A DNA stretch of 64,000 bases, from positions 310,001-374,000 of the forward strand of contig NZ_JAHWCI010000006.1 in the NCBI RefSeq assembly GCF_019550915.1. Reading direction: 5' to 3'. A model generated the notes under the pieces. It was given only the letters and a program-made list of their open reading frames with translations. It did not search any database and was not told where the DNA came from. The DNA comes from Mumia sp. zg.B17 (GTDB taxonomy: Bacteria > Actinomycetota > Actinomycetes > Propionibacteriales > Nocardioidaceae). Made by a program: the position numbers and the translations under genes. Every line of letters starts with the position of its first letter. Position 1 is the first letter of the stretch. Of the stretch, positions 32,728-43,361 are shown one piece after another.

Positions 32728-33993
32728 TCAGGAGAGGGCCGAGCCCTTCGCGAACTGGGCGTACGAGACGTTCCAGTCCGTCCAGCCGTTCTGCGGCTCG
32801 AGAACCTTGCGGTCGGAGCGGATGAACTTCACCGGGTCCCCGATGTGGGAGATCCCGTAGAACCACGAGGCGTTGCTCGTGCTCAAGCCGGTGCACCCGT
32901 GGCTCACGTTCGCCGAGCCTTGTGAGCCCACCGACCACGGCGCGGCGTGGATGAACTCACCGGAGTTGGTCACTCGCATCGCATACCGGACGTTCTCGAT
33001 GTTGTAGTACTCCGACGAGCCTTCGGCGATGCCCGTCGTCGCGGCGTCCATCCGCTTGACGGGATACTTCTCCATGATCACCTTGGTGCCGTTGCGGGTC
33101 TGGAAGCCGGGCTTGCCGGTGGTCGCCGGGATCACCCGCGCGACCTTGCCGTTGATCCTGACCGTCGCCTTGTGCCGCGCGACGTCCACCACCGTCGTCA
33201 CCGCACGCTTGGTGACCGAGAAGCTGGTGTCGCGGTCCTCCTGGCCCCACACGCCCTTGGCCGTACGGACGCCGTTGATGCCTGCGTGGACCTTGACCGT
33301 GGTGCCTGCCGGCCAGTATCTCTTCGGACGGAAGTGGACCTCGGAGTCGCTGATCCAGCTCCAGGTGCCCTCCACCTTCGGTGTAGACGTCACTGCGAGG
33401 CGCTTCTCGACCTCGGCCCGCCGCGACACCGGGAGGTCGAATCGGACGATGATCGGCATCGCCACGCCGACGGTGGCGCCGCTCCTCGGCGAGATGGAGG
33501 CGTACGCCTGCTGGTCGAGCGTCAGAGACTGGGTCCGGAAGGTACGGGTCGTCGTGTCGACGTTGCCGTCCTCGTCACGGGTGCTGACGGCGACCGTGTA
33601 GCGCTTGCCGGGCTCGAGGAGACCCTTGGCCGTCCAGGCACTCCCGTCGGCCGTCAGATCGCCGGCAACAGAGGACTTCTTGGTCGCGCGCTTGCCGAAG
33701 TAGGCCGACACTGCCGTGATCGTGCCGTTGGTCGCTCCCACGGTGATCGCGGTGTCCACCGGGACGGCGCGGGCACCCTCCTCGACGTTCATGGTCACCT
33801 CGGTCGCCGGCGTGGGCGACGGCGACGACGAGGCGTTGGAGTCGCCAGCGTTATCGGCTTCCGCGTCTTCGGCGCCTGCCCCCTCGGAGCTGCCGCCGAC
33901 GGCGCTGCACCCCGCCATGAGAGCACCCGCAACGAGGACGCCGAGCCATCGGCGTCCACCGTGCAGCGCGCGCTGACCGGTTTGTCTCTTCAT
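32728..33993 (-). CDS. L,D-transpeptidase lipoprotein (YkuD domain, Ldt type)
   Basis: 421 residues. The signal peptide ends in a lipobox, ALMAGCSAV, so the mature protein is anchored outside the membrane. An acidic Ser/Pro linker precedes two immunoglobulin-like domains (about 65-250) and the YkuD catalytic domain with SHGCTGLS (Cys near residue 368) and upstream His in GEFIHAAPWS. It makes 3-3 peptidoglycan crosslinks from tetrapeptide donors. The layout resembles mycobacterial LdtMt2/LdtMt1. It lies downstream of the ctaC-D-F operon but behind a strong hairpin. Confidence 0.92.
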   Translation of the reverse strand: MKRQTGQRALHGGRRWLGVLVAGALMAGCSAVGGSSEGAGAEDAEADNAGDSNASSSPSPTPATEVTMNVEEGARAVPVDTAITVGATNGTITAVSAYFGKRATKKSSVAGDLTADGSAWTAKGLLEPGKRYTVAVSTRDEDGNVDTTTRTFRTQSLTLDQQAYASISPRSGATVGVAMPIIVRFDLPVSRRAEVEKRLAVTSTPKVEGTWSWISDSEVHFRPKRYWPAGTTVKVHAGINGVRTAKGVWGQEDRDTSFSVTKRAVTTVVDVARHKATVRINGKVARVIPATTGKPGFQTRNGTKVIMEKYPVKRMDAATTGIAEGSSEYYNIENVRYAMRVTNSGEFIHAAPWSVGSQGSANVSHGCTGLSTSNASWFYGISHIGDPVKFIRSDRKVLEPQNGWTDWNVSYAQFAKGSALS

Positions 33994-34014
33994 GATCCCC
34001 CTACGAAACAGACA

Positions 34015-34056
34015 TACGGCCTCTCAGGGTAGCAATCGCTACCTTGAGAGGCCGTA
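34015..34056 (-). terminator. Hairpin after ctaF / in the transpeptidase leader
   Basis: A 19-bp stem with one G-T pair (34015-34033 with 34038-34056) and a 4-base loop sits between the ctaF stop (34079) and the transpeptidase start (33993). It should end the cta transcript. Only 21 bases separate it from the next start, so the transpeptidase must have a promoter inside or above the hairpin, or depend on read-through. Confidence 0.82.
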
Positions 34057-34078
34057 CGAAGTCTGTCCGGCGCGTGGA

Positions 34079-34474
34079 TCAGTGCGCGTAGAGCCCGCGG
34101 TAGTACTCGTAGATCCAGCCGACCAGGGCGATGACTCCGAACGGGAGCGCCATCACGACGAGCCACCAGCCGAAGATCAGGCCGAGGATGATGGCCAGCA
34201 TCGCCAGGGCCGCCCACAGCGGCCACCAGCTCCACGGAGGGTAGAAGCCGTACTCGCCTGCGCCCTCAGCGATCTCACCGTCGTCGCGGTCCTCGAGGCG
34301 CGCCGGGATCTGCTTGGCGACCACACCCAGGAAGAAGGTGAGCAGGAGACCCAGCAGCGCGGCCATGACCAGGGCTGTCGTCCCGGTCGGGTCGCCTGAG
34401 GCGATCCAGTAGATCGGTGACACGATCACCAGGAAGACGGAGATCGATGCGATGATCCAGGCCTCGGCCTTCAC
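34079..34474 (-). CDS. ctaF: Cytochrome c oxidase subunit IV, actinobacterial type
   Basis: 131 residues with four membrane helices: two near the N-terminus (5-50) and two after the PPWSWWPLW segment. It matches the small CtaF subunit special to actinobacterial aa3 oxidases (Rv2199c). GTG start within a GTGA overlap with ctaD. It stabilises the oxidase and has no redox centre of its own. Confidence 0.9.
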   Translation of the reverse strand: MKAEAWIIASISVFLVIVSPIYWIASGDPTGTTALVMAALLGLLLTFFLGVVAKQIPARLEDRDDGEIAEGAGEYGFYPPWSWWPLWAALAMLAIILGLIFGWWLVVMALPFGVIALVGWIYEYYRGLYAH

Positions 34475-36237
34475 CGGCTGCCACCATCCTCACGCTTGTT
34501 GTCGGCCTGTTCGCGCATCGCCTCCTCGTGCCCCGAGAGGTTCGGGGCGTCGGCGAGCGGGCTGTCGAAGTCGTTCTCGGCATGCTCGAGCATCGACAGC
34601 TCAGGGTGATGCAGGTCGAATGCAGGACTCTCCGACCGGATCCGAGGCAGCGACGTGAAGTTGTGCCGCGGCGGCGGGGAGGAGGTCGCCCACTCGAGCG
34701 AGCGGCCCCAGCCCCACGGGTCGTCGACGCCGACCTTGGGGTTGTGACGCGAGACCCACACGTTGTAGAAGAACGGCAGAGTCGAGATCGCGAGGACCGC
34801 CGCACCGATCGTGGACACCTGGTTGAGCATCGTGAAGCCGTCGGACGGCGAGTAGTCGGCGTATCGACGCGGCATGCCTTCGACACCGAGCCAGTGCTGC
34901 ACCAGGAACGTCATGTGGAAGCCGATGAACAGCAACCAGAAGTGGATCTTGCCGAGTCGCTCGTTGAGCATGTGCCCGGTCCACTTCGGCCACCAGTAGT
35001 AGAACCCGGCGAACATCGCGAAGACGACGGTACCGAACACGACGTAGTGGAAGTGCGCGACGACGAAGTAGGTGTCGGACAGCTGGAAGTCCAGCGCCGG
35101 CGACGCCAGGATGATGCCGGTCAGGCCACCGAAGAGGAAGGTGGCGAGGAACCCGAGCGAGAACACCAGCGGCGTGTCGAAGCTGATGGATCCGCCCCAT
35201 AGCGTGCCGATCCAGTTGAAGAACTTCACGCCTGTCGGTACGGCGATCAGGAACGTCATGAACGAGAAGAACGCGAGGTCGACCGACCCGGTCACGAACA
35301 TGTGGTGGGCCCACACCGCGACCGACAGTGCCGCGATCGCCAGCGTCGCCGCGACCAGACCGATGTAGCCGAAGATCGGCTTGCGGCTGAAGACGGGGAG
35401 GATCTCACTGACGATGCCGAAGAACGGCAACGCGATGATGTAGACCTCCGGATGCCCGAAGAACCAGAACAAGTGTTGCCAGAGAACCGGCCCCCCTGTC
35501 GCGGGGTCGAACACGTGGGTGCCGAGCTGCCGGTCGGCGAAGAGCGCGAGCAGCGCGGCGGCGAGGATCGGGAACGCGATCAGAACCAGGAGGCTGGTGA
35601 CCAGCACGTTCCAGGTGAAGATCGGCATCCGGAACATCGTCATGCCGGGGGCGCGCATCGTGAAGATGGTGGTGACGAAGTTGACCGCGCCGAGGATGGT
35701 GCCCAGGCCGGACATGTACAGGCCGAGGGTCCACATGTCTCCGCCGATGCCCGGTGAGTTGACCGAGTCGGACAGCGGCGTGTAGGCGAACCAGCCGAAG
35801 CTGGCCGCGCCGCCAGGCACGAAGAAGCCGCCGACCGCGACCGAGCTGCCGAACAGGAACAGCCAGAAGCTGAACATGTTGAGCCGCGGGAACGCGACGT
35901 CGGGCGAACCGATCTGGAGCGGCATGATCCAGTTGGCGAAGCCGACGAACAACGGCGTCGCGAACATGAGGAGCATGATCGTGCCGTGCATCGTGAAGAG
36001 CTGGTTGTAGGTCTCTTCGTCGACGACCTGCGTGCCGGGGACAGCAAGCTCGGCACGGATGAGCAGCGCGAGGATGCCGCCGATCAGGAAGAACGCGAAC
36101 GACGCGACGAGGTACATCGTGCCGATCTGCTTGTGATCGGTGGTCGTCAGCATGGCGACGACGCGCTTGCCCAACGGCTTCGGCGGGGTGACCTCTTCAG
36201 GCGTCGCCCCAGCCTGGGGTTCTGCGACTGCAGTCAC
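34471..36237 (-). CDS. ctaD: Cytochrome c oxidase subunit I
   Basis: 588 residues, twelve membrane helices. The redox ligands are clear: [11 protein letters not shown] (CuB His and the cross-linked Tyr), HHMFVTG (two CuB His) and [11 protein letters not shown] (haem a3 and haem a His). It reduces O2 to water and pumps protons. GTG start with GGAGAGTAGGA upstream; two bases separate it from the ctaC stop and its end overlaps ctaF. Confidence 0.96.
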   Translation of the reverse strand: MTAVAEPQAGATPEEVTPPKPLGKRVVAMLTTTDHKQIGTMYLVASFAFFLIGGILALLIRAELAVPGTQVVDEETYNQLFTMHGTIMLLMFATPLFVGFANWIMPLQIGSPDVAFPRLNMFSFWLFLFGSSVAVGGFFVPGGAASFGWFAYTPLSDSVNSPGIGGDMWTLGLYMSGLGTILGAVNFVTTIFTMRAPGMTMFRMPIFTWNVLVTSLLVLIAFPILAAALLALFADRQLGTHVFDPATGGPVLWQHLFWFFGHPEVYIIALPFFGIVSEILPVFSRKPIFGYIGLVAATLAIAALSVAVWAHHMFVTGSVDLAFFSFMTFLIAVPTGVKFFNWIGTLWGGSISFDTPLVFSLGFLATFLFGGLTGIILASPALDFQLSDTYFVVAHFHYVVFGTVVFAMFAGFYYWWPKWTGHMLNERLGKIHFWLLFIGFHMTFLVQHWLGVEGMPRRYADYSPSDGFTMLNQVSTIGAAVLAISTLPFFYNVWVSRHNPKVGVDDPWGWGRSLEWATSSPPPRHNFTSLPRIRSESPAFDLHHPELSMLEHAENDFDSPLADAPNLSGHEEAMREQADNKREDGGSR

Positions 36238-36239
36238 TC

Positions 36240-37139
36240 CTACTCTCCTGTCTCTAGGTTCTGCACCTCGGCGAGCCCGGCGATCCGGCTGGCTTCGGCA
36301 CCGCCCTCGGGCTGACCGATCTGCCCGGCCGCCTGAAGCTGCTGCAGGTGGGCGTCGTACTCGTCACGCGAGACCACGTGAACCTTGAAGATCATGCGGG
36401 TGTGGTAGAGCCCGCAGAACTCGGCGCACCGACCGGTGAAGACACCCTCACGCGTCGGGGTGACGTCGAAGGAGTTCTCCTTGCCGGGGATGACGTCCAT
36501 CTTGAAGTAGAACTCGGGGATCCAGAACGAGTGGATGACGTCCGGCGAGACGAGGTTGAACTGGACCGACTCGTCCACGGGCAGCCACAGCTCGGTGGGG
36601 TTGGAGGTGTCGCCGTAGTCGAAGACGTCTTGACCGGCGGTCGCCTCCTCACCGAGGTAGTTGAACGTGAACTGCCACTTGCTGCCGACGACCGTGATCG
36701 TGTGGTCCGGCTCCTCGACCCGCTCCAGCATCTTGTTCTGGGCGGTGACGGTCTCGGCGAAGAAGATCGCCACGACGATCACCGGCGCCACCGTGTAGAG
36801 GACCTCCAGCGGGAGGTGGTAGCGGAGCTGCGAGGGCACCTCGTTGCCCGGCCGGCGACGGTAGCGGACCATCACCCACAGGATCAGCCCCAGGACGAGC
36901 ACCAGCACGACCGCGGAGGCGATCCAGGCGCCGACCCACAGGACGAACATGGCGTCGACACGATCACTGGCTCCGATCGGGAGCGCCAAGCGGCCCCACG
37001 CGCTCGGATCGTCTGGCGAACAGCCACTGAGCAGCACGATCGCAGCAGCGACGAAGCCGAGCCCGAGCGTCTTCGACCTGACCGGTCGACGACGTTCGCC
37101 TTGTGCCCGCTTGCCGCGCGCGAAGAGTTCCTGACCCAC
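36240..37139 (-). CDS. ctaC: Cytochrome c oxidase subunit II
   Basis: 299 residues from the GTG at 37139, preceded by AAAGG. A lipoprotein-like signal (LLSGCSPDD) and two membrane helices lead to the cupredoxin domain, whose CuA ligands are in [16 protein letters not shown], with the upstream His in VIHSFWIPE. It receives electrons from QcrC and passes them to CtaD. First gene of ctaC-D-F. An in-frame ATG ten codons upstream is possible but lacks a ribosome site. Confidence 0.93.
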   Translation of the reverse strand: MGQELFARGKRAQGERRRPVRSKTLGLGFVAAAIVLLSGCSPDDPSAWGRLALPIGASDRVDAMFVLWVGAWIASAVVLVLVLGLILWVMVRYRRRPGNEVPSQLRYHLPLEVLYTVAPVIVVAIFFAETVTAQNKMLERVEEPDHTITVVGSKWQFTFNYLGEEATAGQDVFDYGDTSNPTELWLPVDESVQFNLVSPDVIHSFWIPEFYFKMDVIPGKENSFDVTPTREGVFTGRCAEFCGLYHTRMIFKVHVVSRDEYDAHLQQLQAAGQIGQPEGGAEASRIAGLAEVQNLETGE

Positions 37140-37261
37140 CAGGCGCCTTTCTGGCTCGATTCGAATCACACCGTGGTGCGCGTCCTCGTCGCCGCTGACG
37201 CAACGCCTGAGGTCCGTACCACGAACATCAGCACCCTACTCCAGAGCCGTCGGACTGACCT

Positions 37262-38254
37262 TCAGAGGTCCCCTCGGAACCGGGGCAGACGGTCGACTAC
37301 GATGCTGGCCGCCGCGTCGCCGTACTGCGTCCGCAGACGGCCCATCAGGCTGTCGCGATCAAGGCGGTACTCCTGCGTGCCGGTGGTCTCCACGACGCTC
37401 GCGGCCAGGGCGCAACCCAGCTGCGCGCACTGCTCGTGCGGGAGGTCGACGCCGAGCCCGGCGAGGAAGCCGGCCCGGAAGGCGTCGCCGACTCCAGTGG
37501 GGTCGACGGGCGTGACCCCCGCGATGGCGGGGACGTCGATGACCGAGCCGTCGGCCTCGTAGACGCTGACCCCGTCTGCGCCGCGGGTCACCACGCGGGT
37601 CCCGACCCGCTGCTGGATCTCGCCGGCGCTCCACCCGGTCTTCTTCTCCGTGAGCGCGGCCTCGTACTCGTTGCTGAAGAGGTAGGCGGCACCGTCGATC
37701 AGCGACCGGATCAGGGCGCCGTCGGCGAAGGCGAGCTGCTGCGACGGGTCGGCGGCGAAGCGGTAGCCACGGGCACGGCTCTCCTCGGTGTGGCGGACCA
37801 TGCCCTCGGGGTCGTCGGGACCGATGAGGACGATGTCCCAGCCGCCCACGCGGTCATGGATCGGCTTGAGCTCGATCTCTCTGGCCTCGCCCATCGCCCC
37901 GGCGTAGAACGTGGCGATCTGGGCCTGCGCGGCGTCGGTGGTGCAGACGAACCGTGCCGTGTGCTTGGTCTCGGACACGTGGACACCGGAGCAGTCCACA
38001 CCGTGACGCTCCAGCCACGAGCGGTAGTCGTCGAAGTCCTCTCCCACGGCCCCGATCAGGACCGGCTCCTCGCCGAGCGCCGCGAGACCGAAGGCGATGT
38101 TGGCTCCGCACCCTCCCCGGCGTACGTCGAGGTCCTCGACGAGGAAGGACAGCGAGATCTTGTCGAGCTGGTCGACGACGAGCGAGTCGGAGAAGCGCCC
38201 CCTGAAGGTCATCAGGTGGTCGTTCGCGATGGAACCGGATACGGCGATCTTCAA
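37262..38254 (-). CDS. adoK: Adenosine kinase (PfkB family, actinobacterial type)
   Basis: 330 residues. From memory of Rv2202c, long segments agree: IAVSGSIANDHLM, LDKISLSFLVEDL, HTARFVCTTDAAQAQIA, FAADPSQQLA and TDPTGVGDAFRAGFL-like VDPTGVGDAFRAGFL (catalytic Asp). It phosphorylates adenosine to AMP in purine salvage. The start is a TTG at 38254: GAGGAG lies six bases ahead of it and LKIAVSGSI is the family N-terminus, with no ATG/GTG nearby. It is monocistronic, divergent from nothing and in line with the cta genes, 122 bases upstream of ctaC. Confidence 0.9.
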   Translation of the reverse strand: MKIAVSGSIANDHLMTFRGRFSDSLVVDQLDKISLSFLVEDLDVRRGGCGANIAFGLAALGEEPVLIGAVGEDFDDYRSWLERHGVDCSGVHVSETKHTARFVCTTDAAQAQIATFYAGAMGEAREIELKPIHDRVGGWDIVLIGPDDPEGMVRHTEESRARGYRFAADPSQQLAFADGALIRSLIDGAAYLFSNEYEAALTEKKTGWSAGEIQQRVGTRVVTRGADGVSVYEADGSVIDVPAIAGVTPVDPTGVGDAFRAGFLAGLGVDLPHEQCAQLGCALAASVVETTGTQEYRLDRDSLMGRLRTQYGDAAASIVVDRLPRFRGDL

Positions 38255-38324
38255 CGGAGCTCCTCGAATCGGGACGCGTGCGCGCCCACGATAGTCGCGA
38301 AGCCTCGCCCAGGGCGAGGCATGG

Positions 38325-39671
38325 TCACCGTGGGCGCGTGGTCCGGAGCGTCCGGACCGGCCCAGTGAGGTAGCCGTTGCGGGCGGTGATCCGGACCTGC
38401 GCCCTGATCGCACGGCGCGGGACGCCCAGCTTCGCGCGGTGGCCGGCGCGAGACGCCTTGCGCCACGTCGACCACGAGCCGGCGGCCGTGCGGGTGCGGT
38501 ATGCCAGCGAGTAGGTGTCCGACACGACGGCCTCACGCCAGCGCACCCGCAGCGAAGCGCGTCGCCAGGAGACCGACGCTCCGCGGACCCTGTGCGGGAC
38601 CCTCCCGGTGGCGCGCACCCGGATAGGCACCGACCACGCGCCGATCATCGCGCCGCGCCGCGGTTGCACCTGGACCTCGTAGGTCCCCCCGGCGCTCAGT
38701 GCTTTCACCGATCGAGTCTGGCCGGACGCCCACGAGGTCGTCACCCAGGCGCCGAGCCGCGGCGCGACCAGGCGGTGCCGCAGTCGGTTCGACCAACCGT
38801 CGATCGTGGTGCTGTCCCACGAGAGGTCGATCCGCCGGTTAGTCCCTCGCCCGCTCACGACGAACCTCGCCGGCCACGAGACCGCCGCATCGATCGCTGG
38901 ACGCCGAGAGAGGGCGCCGATCTCGACAAGCCCGTCGGCCACGCGCTGGGCGAGCCGCGTCTGCCCCGTCGGCGTCGGGTGGATGCCGTCCCAGGTGTGT
39001 ACCCGAGGGTCCCAGCCCTGCGCTGTCTGGGCGACAGTCACGCGGGAGTCCGGGGTGTTCAGCCCGGACACCAGACCGGCGACGAGCGCGTTGAACGTCT
39101 CGGTCTCTCGTACGCGGTCTCGGGCGCCGGTCGAGAGGTTCATGCCGGTCATGACCTGGCCGATCACCAGGTCCACCGCAGGGTCGACGGCACGCACCCG
39201 CTCGACGTAGGTCCGGATGTTCGCCGCGGCGGCCTCTGGCGTACGGATCCGCAGATCGTTGAAGCCGATGAGCAGGACGACGACATCAGGTCGGTGTGTC
39301 GCAACCTCCTCGGTGACCCCACCGAGGAGGGAAGCCGTCGTCGCCCCCGCCATCGCGGCGTGGTCCTGGTCGAAACCGGGCACGAGATAGCTCGTCTTGT
39401 CGTACGCCAGGGTCCGGCGTGGGCCGACGAGGTCGATCGTGGACCCGACCGACCGAAGACCGCGCCAGAGCCAGTATCGGTAGGTGTAGTCACCTGCGCG
39501 GCCCTGTGTGATGGAGTCACCGGCAACCATGACGCGCGTCGGCCCAGGAGGGCGTTCAGGGGCCTCCTGGGCCGTTCGTGCGCCGACGGCGTATGCGGGG
39601 CTGGCCGTCGCGAGCAGCACACCCAGAAGAGCCGCGACCGCTGACCGACTCAAAGCCGTACCAGTTCGCAT
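38325..39671 (-). CDS. Secreted SGNH/GDSL hydrolase with basic C-terminal beta domains
   Basis: 448 residues. A signal peptide (about 1-28, ending SPAYAVGA) leads to an SGNH esterase domain with block I VAGDSITQG, block III IGFNDLR and block V WDGIHPTPTG (catalytic Asp/His). The second half (about 250-448) is Arg/Trp/Ser-rich beta sequence resembling fibronectin III-like modules. Substrate is unknown; acetylated polysaccharide or lipid are family options. The start at 39671 is preferred because TACGGT, a -10 element, lies six bases ahead; an in-frame GTG at 39686 would coincide with that hexamer. Confidence 0.82.
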   Translation of the reverse strand: MRTGTALSRSAVAALLGVLLATASPAYAVGARTAQEAPERPPGPTRVMVAGDSITQGRAGDYTYRYWLWRGLRSVGSTIDLVGPRRTLAYDKTSYLVPGFDQDHAAMAGATTASLLGGVTEEVATHRPDVVVLLIGFNDLRIRTPEAAAANIRTYVERVRAVDPAVDLVIGQVMTGMNLSTGARDRVRETETFNALVAGLVSGLNTPDSRVTVAQTAQGWDPRVHTWDGIHPTPTGQTRLAQRVADGLVEIGALSRRPAIDAAVSWPARFVVSGRGTNRRIDLSWDSTTIDGWSNRLRHRLVAPRLGAWVTTSWASGQTRSVKALSAGGTYEVQVQPRRGAMIGAWSVPIRVRATGRVPHRVRGASVSWRRASLRVRWREAVVSDTYSLAYRTRTAAGSWSTWRKASRAGHRAKLGVPRRAIRAQVRITARNGYLTGPVRTLRTTRPR

Positions 39672-39675
39672 CGAA

Positions 39676-39681
39676 TGACCG
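39676..39681 (-). promoter_or_regulatory. -10 element of the SGNH hydrolase gene, leaderless layout
   Basis: TACGGT on the minus strand, six bases before the ATG at 39671. No ribosome site is present upstream. Confidence 0.5.
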
Positions 39682-39699
39682 TACACCCGCGCAGCGACG

Positions 39700-39735
39700 A
39701 CGACGGCCGCCCGAAGAAACTCGGACGGCCGTCGT
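39700..39735 (-). terminator. Hairpin after the HesB-type gene
   Basis: A 10-bp stem (39700-39709 with 39726-39735) extended by four inner pairs closes an AGAAAC loop, 33 bases beyond the stop of the Fe-S carrier gene. It should end that transcript before the next gene's promoter. Confidence 0.75.
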
Positions 39736-39768
39736 GACGTCAGCGCCCCGGAGGGCCGGCTCAGAGAC

Positions 39769-40128
39769 TCAGTGGAACGAGTCTCCGCACGCGCAGGAGC
39801 CCGTCGCGTTGGGGTTGTCGATGGTGAAGCCCTGCTTCTCGATGGTGTCGACGAAGTCGATCGTCGCGCCGTGGAGGTAGGGGACGCTCATCCGGTCGAC
39901 GACCAACGAGACACCGTCGAACTCACGGGTCTCGTCGCCGTCGAGCGTGCGCTCGTCGAAGAAGAGCTGGTAGCGCAGACCCGAGCACCCGCCCGGCTGC
40001 ACCGCGATCCGGAGTGCGAGATCGTTGCGCCCCTCCTGCTCGAGGAGGCTCTTCACCTTGGCGGCGGCGCCGTCGGAAAGATTGACACCGGTCAGGGTCT
40101 CGCTGGTGTCGGTGCTCTGCACGGTCAT
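39769..40128 (-). CDS. A-type iron-sulphur carrier/insertion protein (HesB/IscA/ErpA family)
   Basis: 119 residues. The three cluster-ligand cysteines are present: one in GGCSGLRYQ and two in the C-terminal GSCACGDSF. It carries or inserts [Fe-S] clusters, and the respiratory Rieske protein and LipA encoded nearby are plausible clients. The ATG at 40128 has GGGAGA upstream. Equivalent by position to Rv2204c. Confidence 0.92.
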   Translation of the reverse strand: MTVQSTDTSETLTGVNLSDGAAAKVKSLLEQEGRNDLALRIAVQPGGCSGLRYQLFFDERTLDGDETREFDGVSLVVDRMSVPYLHGATIDFVDTIEKQGFTIDNPNATGSCACGDSFH

Positions 40129-40303
40129 GTGTTCTCCCGAAGTCTCTGGTGCGGGTCCGCCCGGATGGAGCGCGCTGTCCACGTCGAACGCAGGGTCCCG
40201 CCGTCTCATTCCACCGTACGTCACCTCGACACTCGGATCACGCCGCAGTGCCGCAAGGCTCGTCCTACCCTACGTCGCGGGTCCGACAGGGCCACCTGAC
40301 CGT

Positions 40304-41428
40304 TCAGCGGTCGGACCAGGTCCGCGCCACCCGCTCGGCAAGCCGACGCAGCGACTCCGCCGGCCGGCCGAGGGAGTCGGCCTCCCCCACGACGTCGACC
40401 ATCGCGTACGCCGCCTCGATCCCCATCGCGCGGCGTTCGCGCGCTCCCACCTCGACCCGGCCGGCGAGGACGACGCACGGCCGCAGCGCGCCGCCGGCGA
40501 TCTCCGCGACCCCGTAGACGACCTTGCCCTCGCGCGACGTGACGTCGAAGGCGCCCTCTCCCGTCAGCACCAGGTCGCTCTCGCGCGCGCGGTCGGCGAG
40601 GCCCACCGCCTGCGCGACCATGCCGATGCCGGGCTCGACGGTGGCGCCGAGCAGCTGCAGGGCGAACCCGAGTCCGCCTGCCGCACCGGCGCCCGGCCGA
40701 TCGGCCACGCGACGCTGCGCCGGGCCTGGACCGCACACCGCGACCACGAAAGCGTCGAGGATCCCGTCGACCCTGATGACGGCAGCGTCGTCGAGCCCCT
40801 TCTGCGGCCCGAACGTCCGCGCCGCGCCCAGGAGGCCCAGCAACGGGTTGCGTACGTCGGTGGCGGCGACGAGCTCCACGTCGCCGAGCCGCTCGCTCGC
40901 CGCGGTGACGTCCACCTGGCCGACCCCGGTCAGGCCACGGGGGCCAGCGTCCAGCGCGACGTCGGCCCGTGCGCCCAGGGCCGCGAGCATCCCCGCGCCG
41001 CCGTCGGTGGTCGCGCTCCCACCGAGTCCGACCACGACGCGGGCGGCCCCGGCGTCGACGGCCGCGGTGACCAGCTGGCCCACGCCGTACGTCGACGCGT
41101 CCTCGGGGCTGCGCCGGGGGTCGGCCTCGAGACCGCACGCGGTCGCCGACTCCACGTAGGCGGTCGACCGGCCGTCGAGGCCGTCCACGAGGAGCAGCGG
41201 CGCCTCCACGAGCGCCCCGAGCGGCCCGCGTACTCCGGAGACGAGGAGGCGCTCACCGCCGAGGGAGGCGTGGAGGACGTCGACGAACCCGGGGCCTCCG
41301 TCCGACATCGGCACGAGCGTCATCACGTCGTCGGGCGCGGTACGGAGCCAGCCCTCGGCGATGGCCTCCGCGGCTTCCGGTGCACGCAGCGTGCCCGCGA
41401 ACGCATCGGGGGCGACCAGCACACGCAC
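40304..41428 (-). CDS. Glycerate kinase (GlxK/GarK family)
   Basis: 374 residues. Family motifs are VLVAPDAFAGTLRAPEAAEAI at the start (KFKG is replaced by AFAG, an unusual change at the usual DSFKG), MSDGGPGFVD, VGLGGSATTDGGAGML and the ATP-site LTGEGAFDVTSREGK. It phosphorylates D-glycerate to 2- or 3-phosphoglycerate. GTG start; the gene ends well before the HesB gene and begins 3 bases after the aminotransferase stop, so the two form an operon. The altered N-terminal Lys makes activity slightly less certain. Confidence 0.87.
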   Translation of the reverse strand: MRVLVAPDAFAGTLRAPEAAEAIAEGWLRTAPDDVMTLVPMSDGGPGFVDVLHASLGGERLLVSGVRGPLGALVEAPLLLVDGLDGRSTAYVESATACGLEADPRRSPEDASTYGVGQLVTAAVDAGAARVVVGLGGSATTDGGAGMLAALGARADVALDAGPRGLTGVGQVDVTAASERLGDVELVAATDVRNPLLGLLGAARTFGPQKGLDDAAVIRVDGILDAFVVAVCGPGPAQRRVADRPGAGAAGGLGFALQLLGATVEPGIGMVAQAVGLADRARESDLVLTGEGAFDVTSREGKVVYGVAEIAGGALRPCVVLAGRVEVGARERRAMGIEAAYAMVDVVGEADSLGRPAESLRRLAERVARTWSDR

Positions 41429-41431
41429 CGG

Positions 41432-42769
<1,338 letters not shown>

Positions 42770-43354
42770 CTATCGAGTGCCGCCGCCGAGCCCGGGAGCG
42801 CCCCAGATCGCGAGCCAGCGGCCCAGGTCCTTCTCGATCGGGAGGTCGTCGGTGACGATGCCCCGCACCTGGAGCTCGAGGGTGTTGTCACGGCGCGGCT
42901 CGGCGGCCGGGGCGAACGGGTAGAAGGTCCCGCGCTTGTAGAGGTAGACGAGCCCGAGCGCCCTGTCGTCGGCAGTGACGAAGTCGACCACCGAGCAGAG
43001 CAGCTGCGGTCCGAACCCGTTGTCGACGAGGGTGCTGTTGACGGCGTGGAGGTCGGTCACCAGCCCGCCGACGTCCTCGGGGTCGTGCTGGACGACGAGC
43101 CACGTGAAGCCGTACTGGTCCATCGTGCGCTCGACCTTCGGCCCTCCGTCGGCGTCGAGGAGCTCCTGCACGTCGGCCTGCATCGTGGTGAACGCGGCAC
43201 CCTCGGTCTGCCGGTAGCACACCGACCCGATGCCGGTCGGCTTGATCGACGCGGCGGCGTCGAGCGTGATCGCTGCCGAGGGCAGCGCGAACAGAGCATC
43301 GAGGTCGGCCTGCGCCGGCTTCGATCGGCCCATCAGGGCATCCCAGAGTCCCAT
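42770..43354 (-). CDS. pspAB: PspA-associated protein PspAB
   Basis: 194 residues. The start MGLWDALMGRSKP and the core WLVVQHDPEDVGGLVTDLH match the actinobacterial protein family named PspAB because it co-occurs with PspA. No catalytic motif or membrane helix is visible. It starts 7 bases after the HtpX stop, so the two share an mRNA, and pspA-pspAA lie just upstream. The linkage points to membrane-stress handling; the molecular role is unknown. Confidence 0.8.
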   Translation of the reverse strand: MGLWDALMGRSKPAQADLDALFALPSAAITLDAAASIKPTGIGSVCYRQTEGAAFTTMQADVQELLDADGGPKVERTMDQYGFTWLVVQHDPEDVGGLVTDLHAVNSTLVDNGFGPQLLCSVVDFVTADDRALGLVYLYKRGTFYPFAPAAEPRRDNTLELQVRGIVTDDLPIEKDLGRWLAIWGAPGLGGGTR

Positions 43355-43361
43355 CGCCGGC

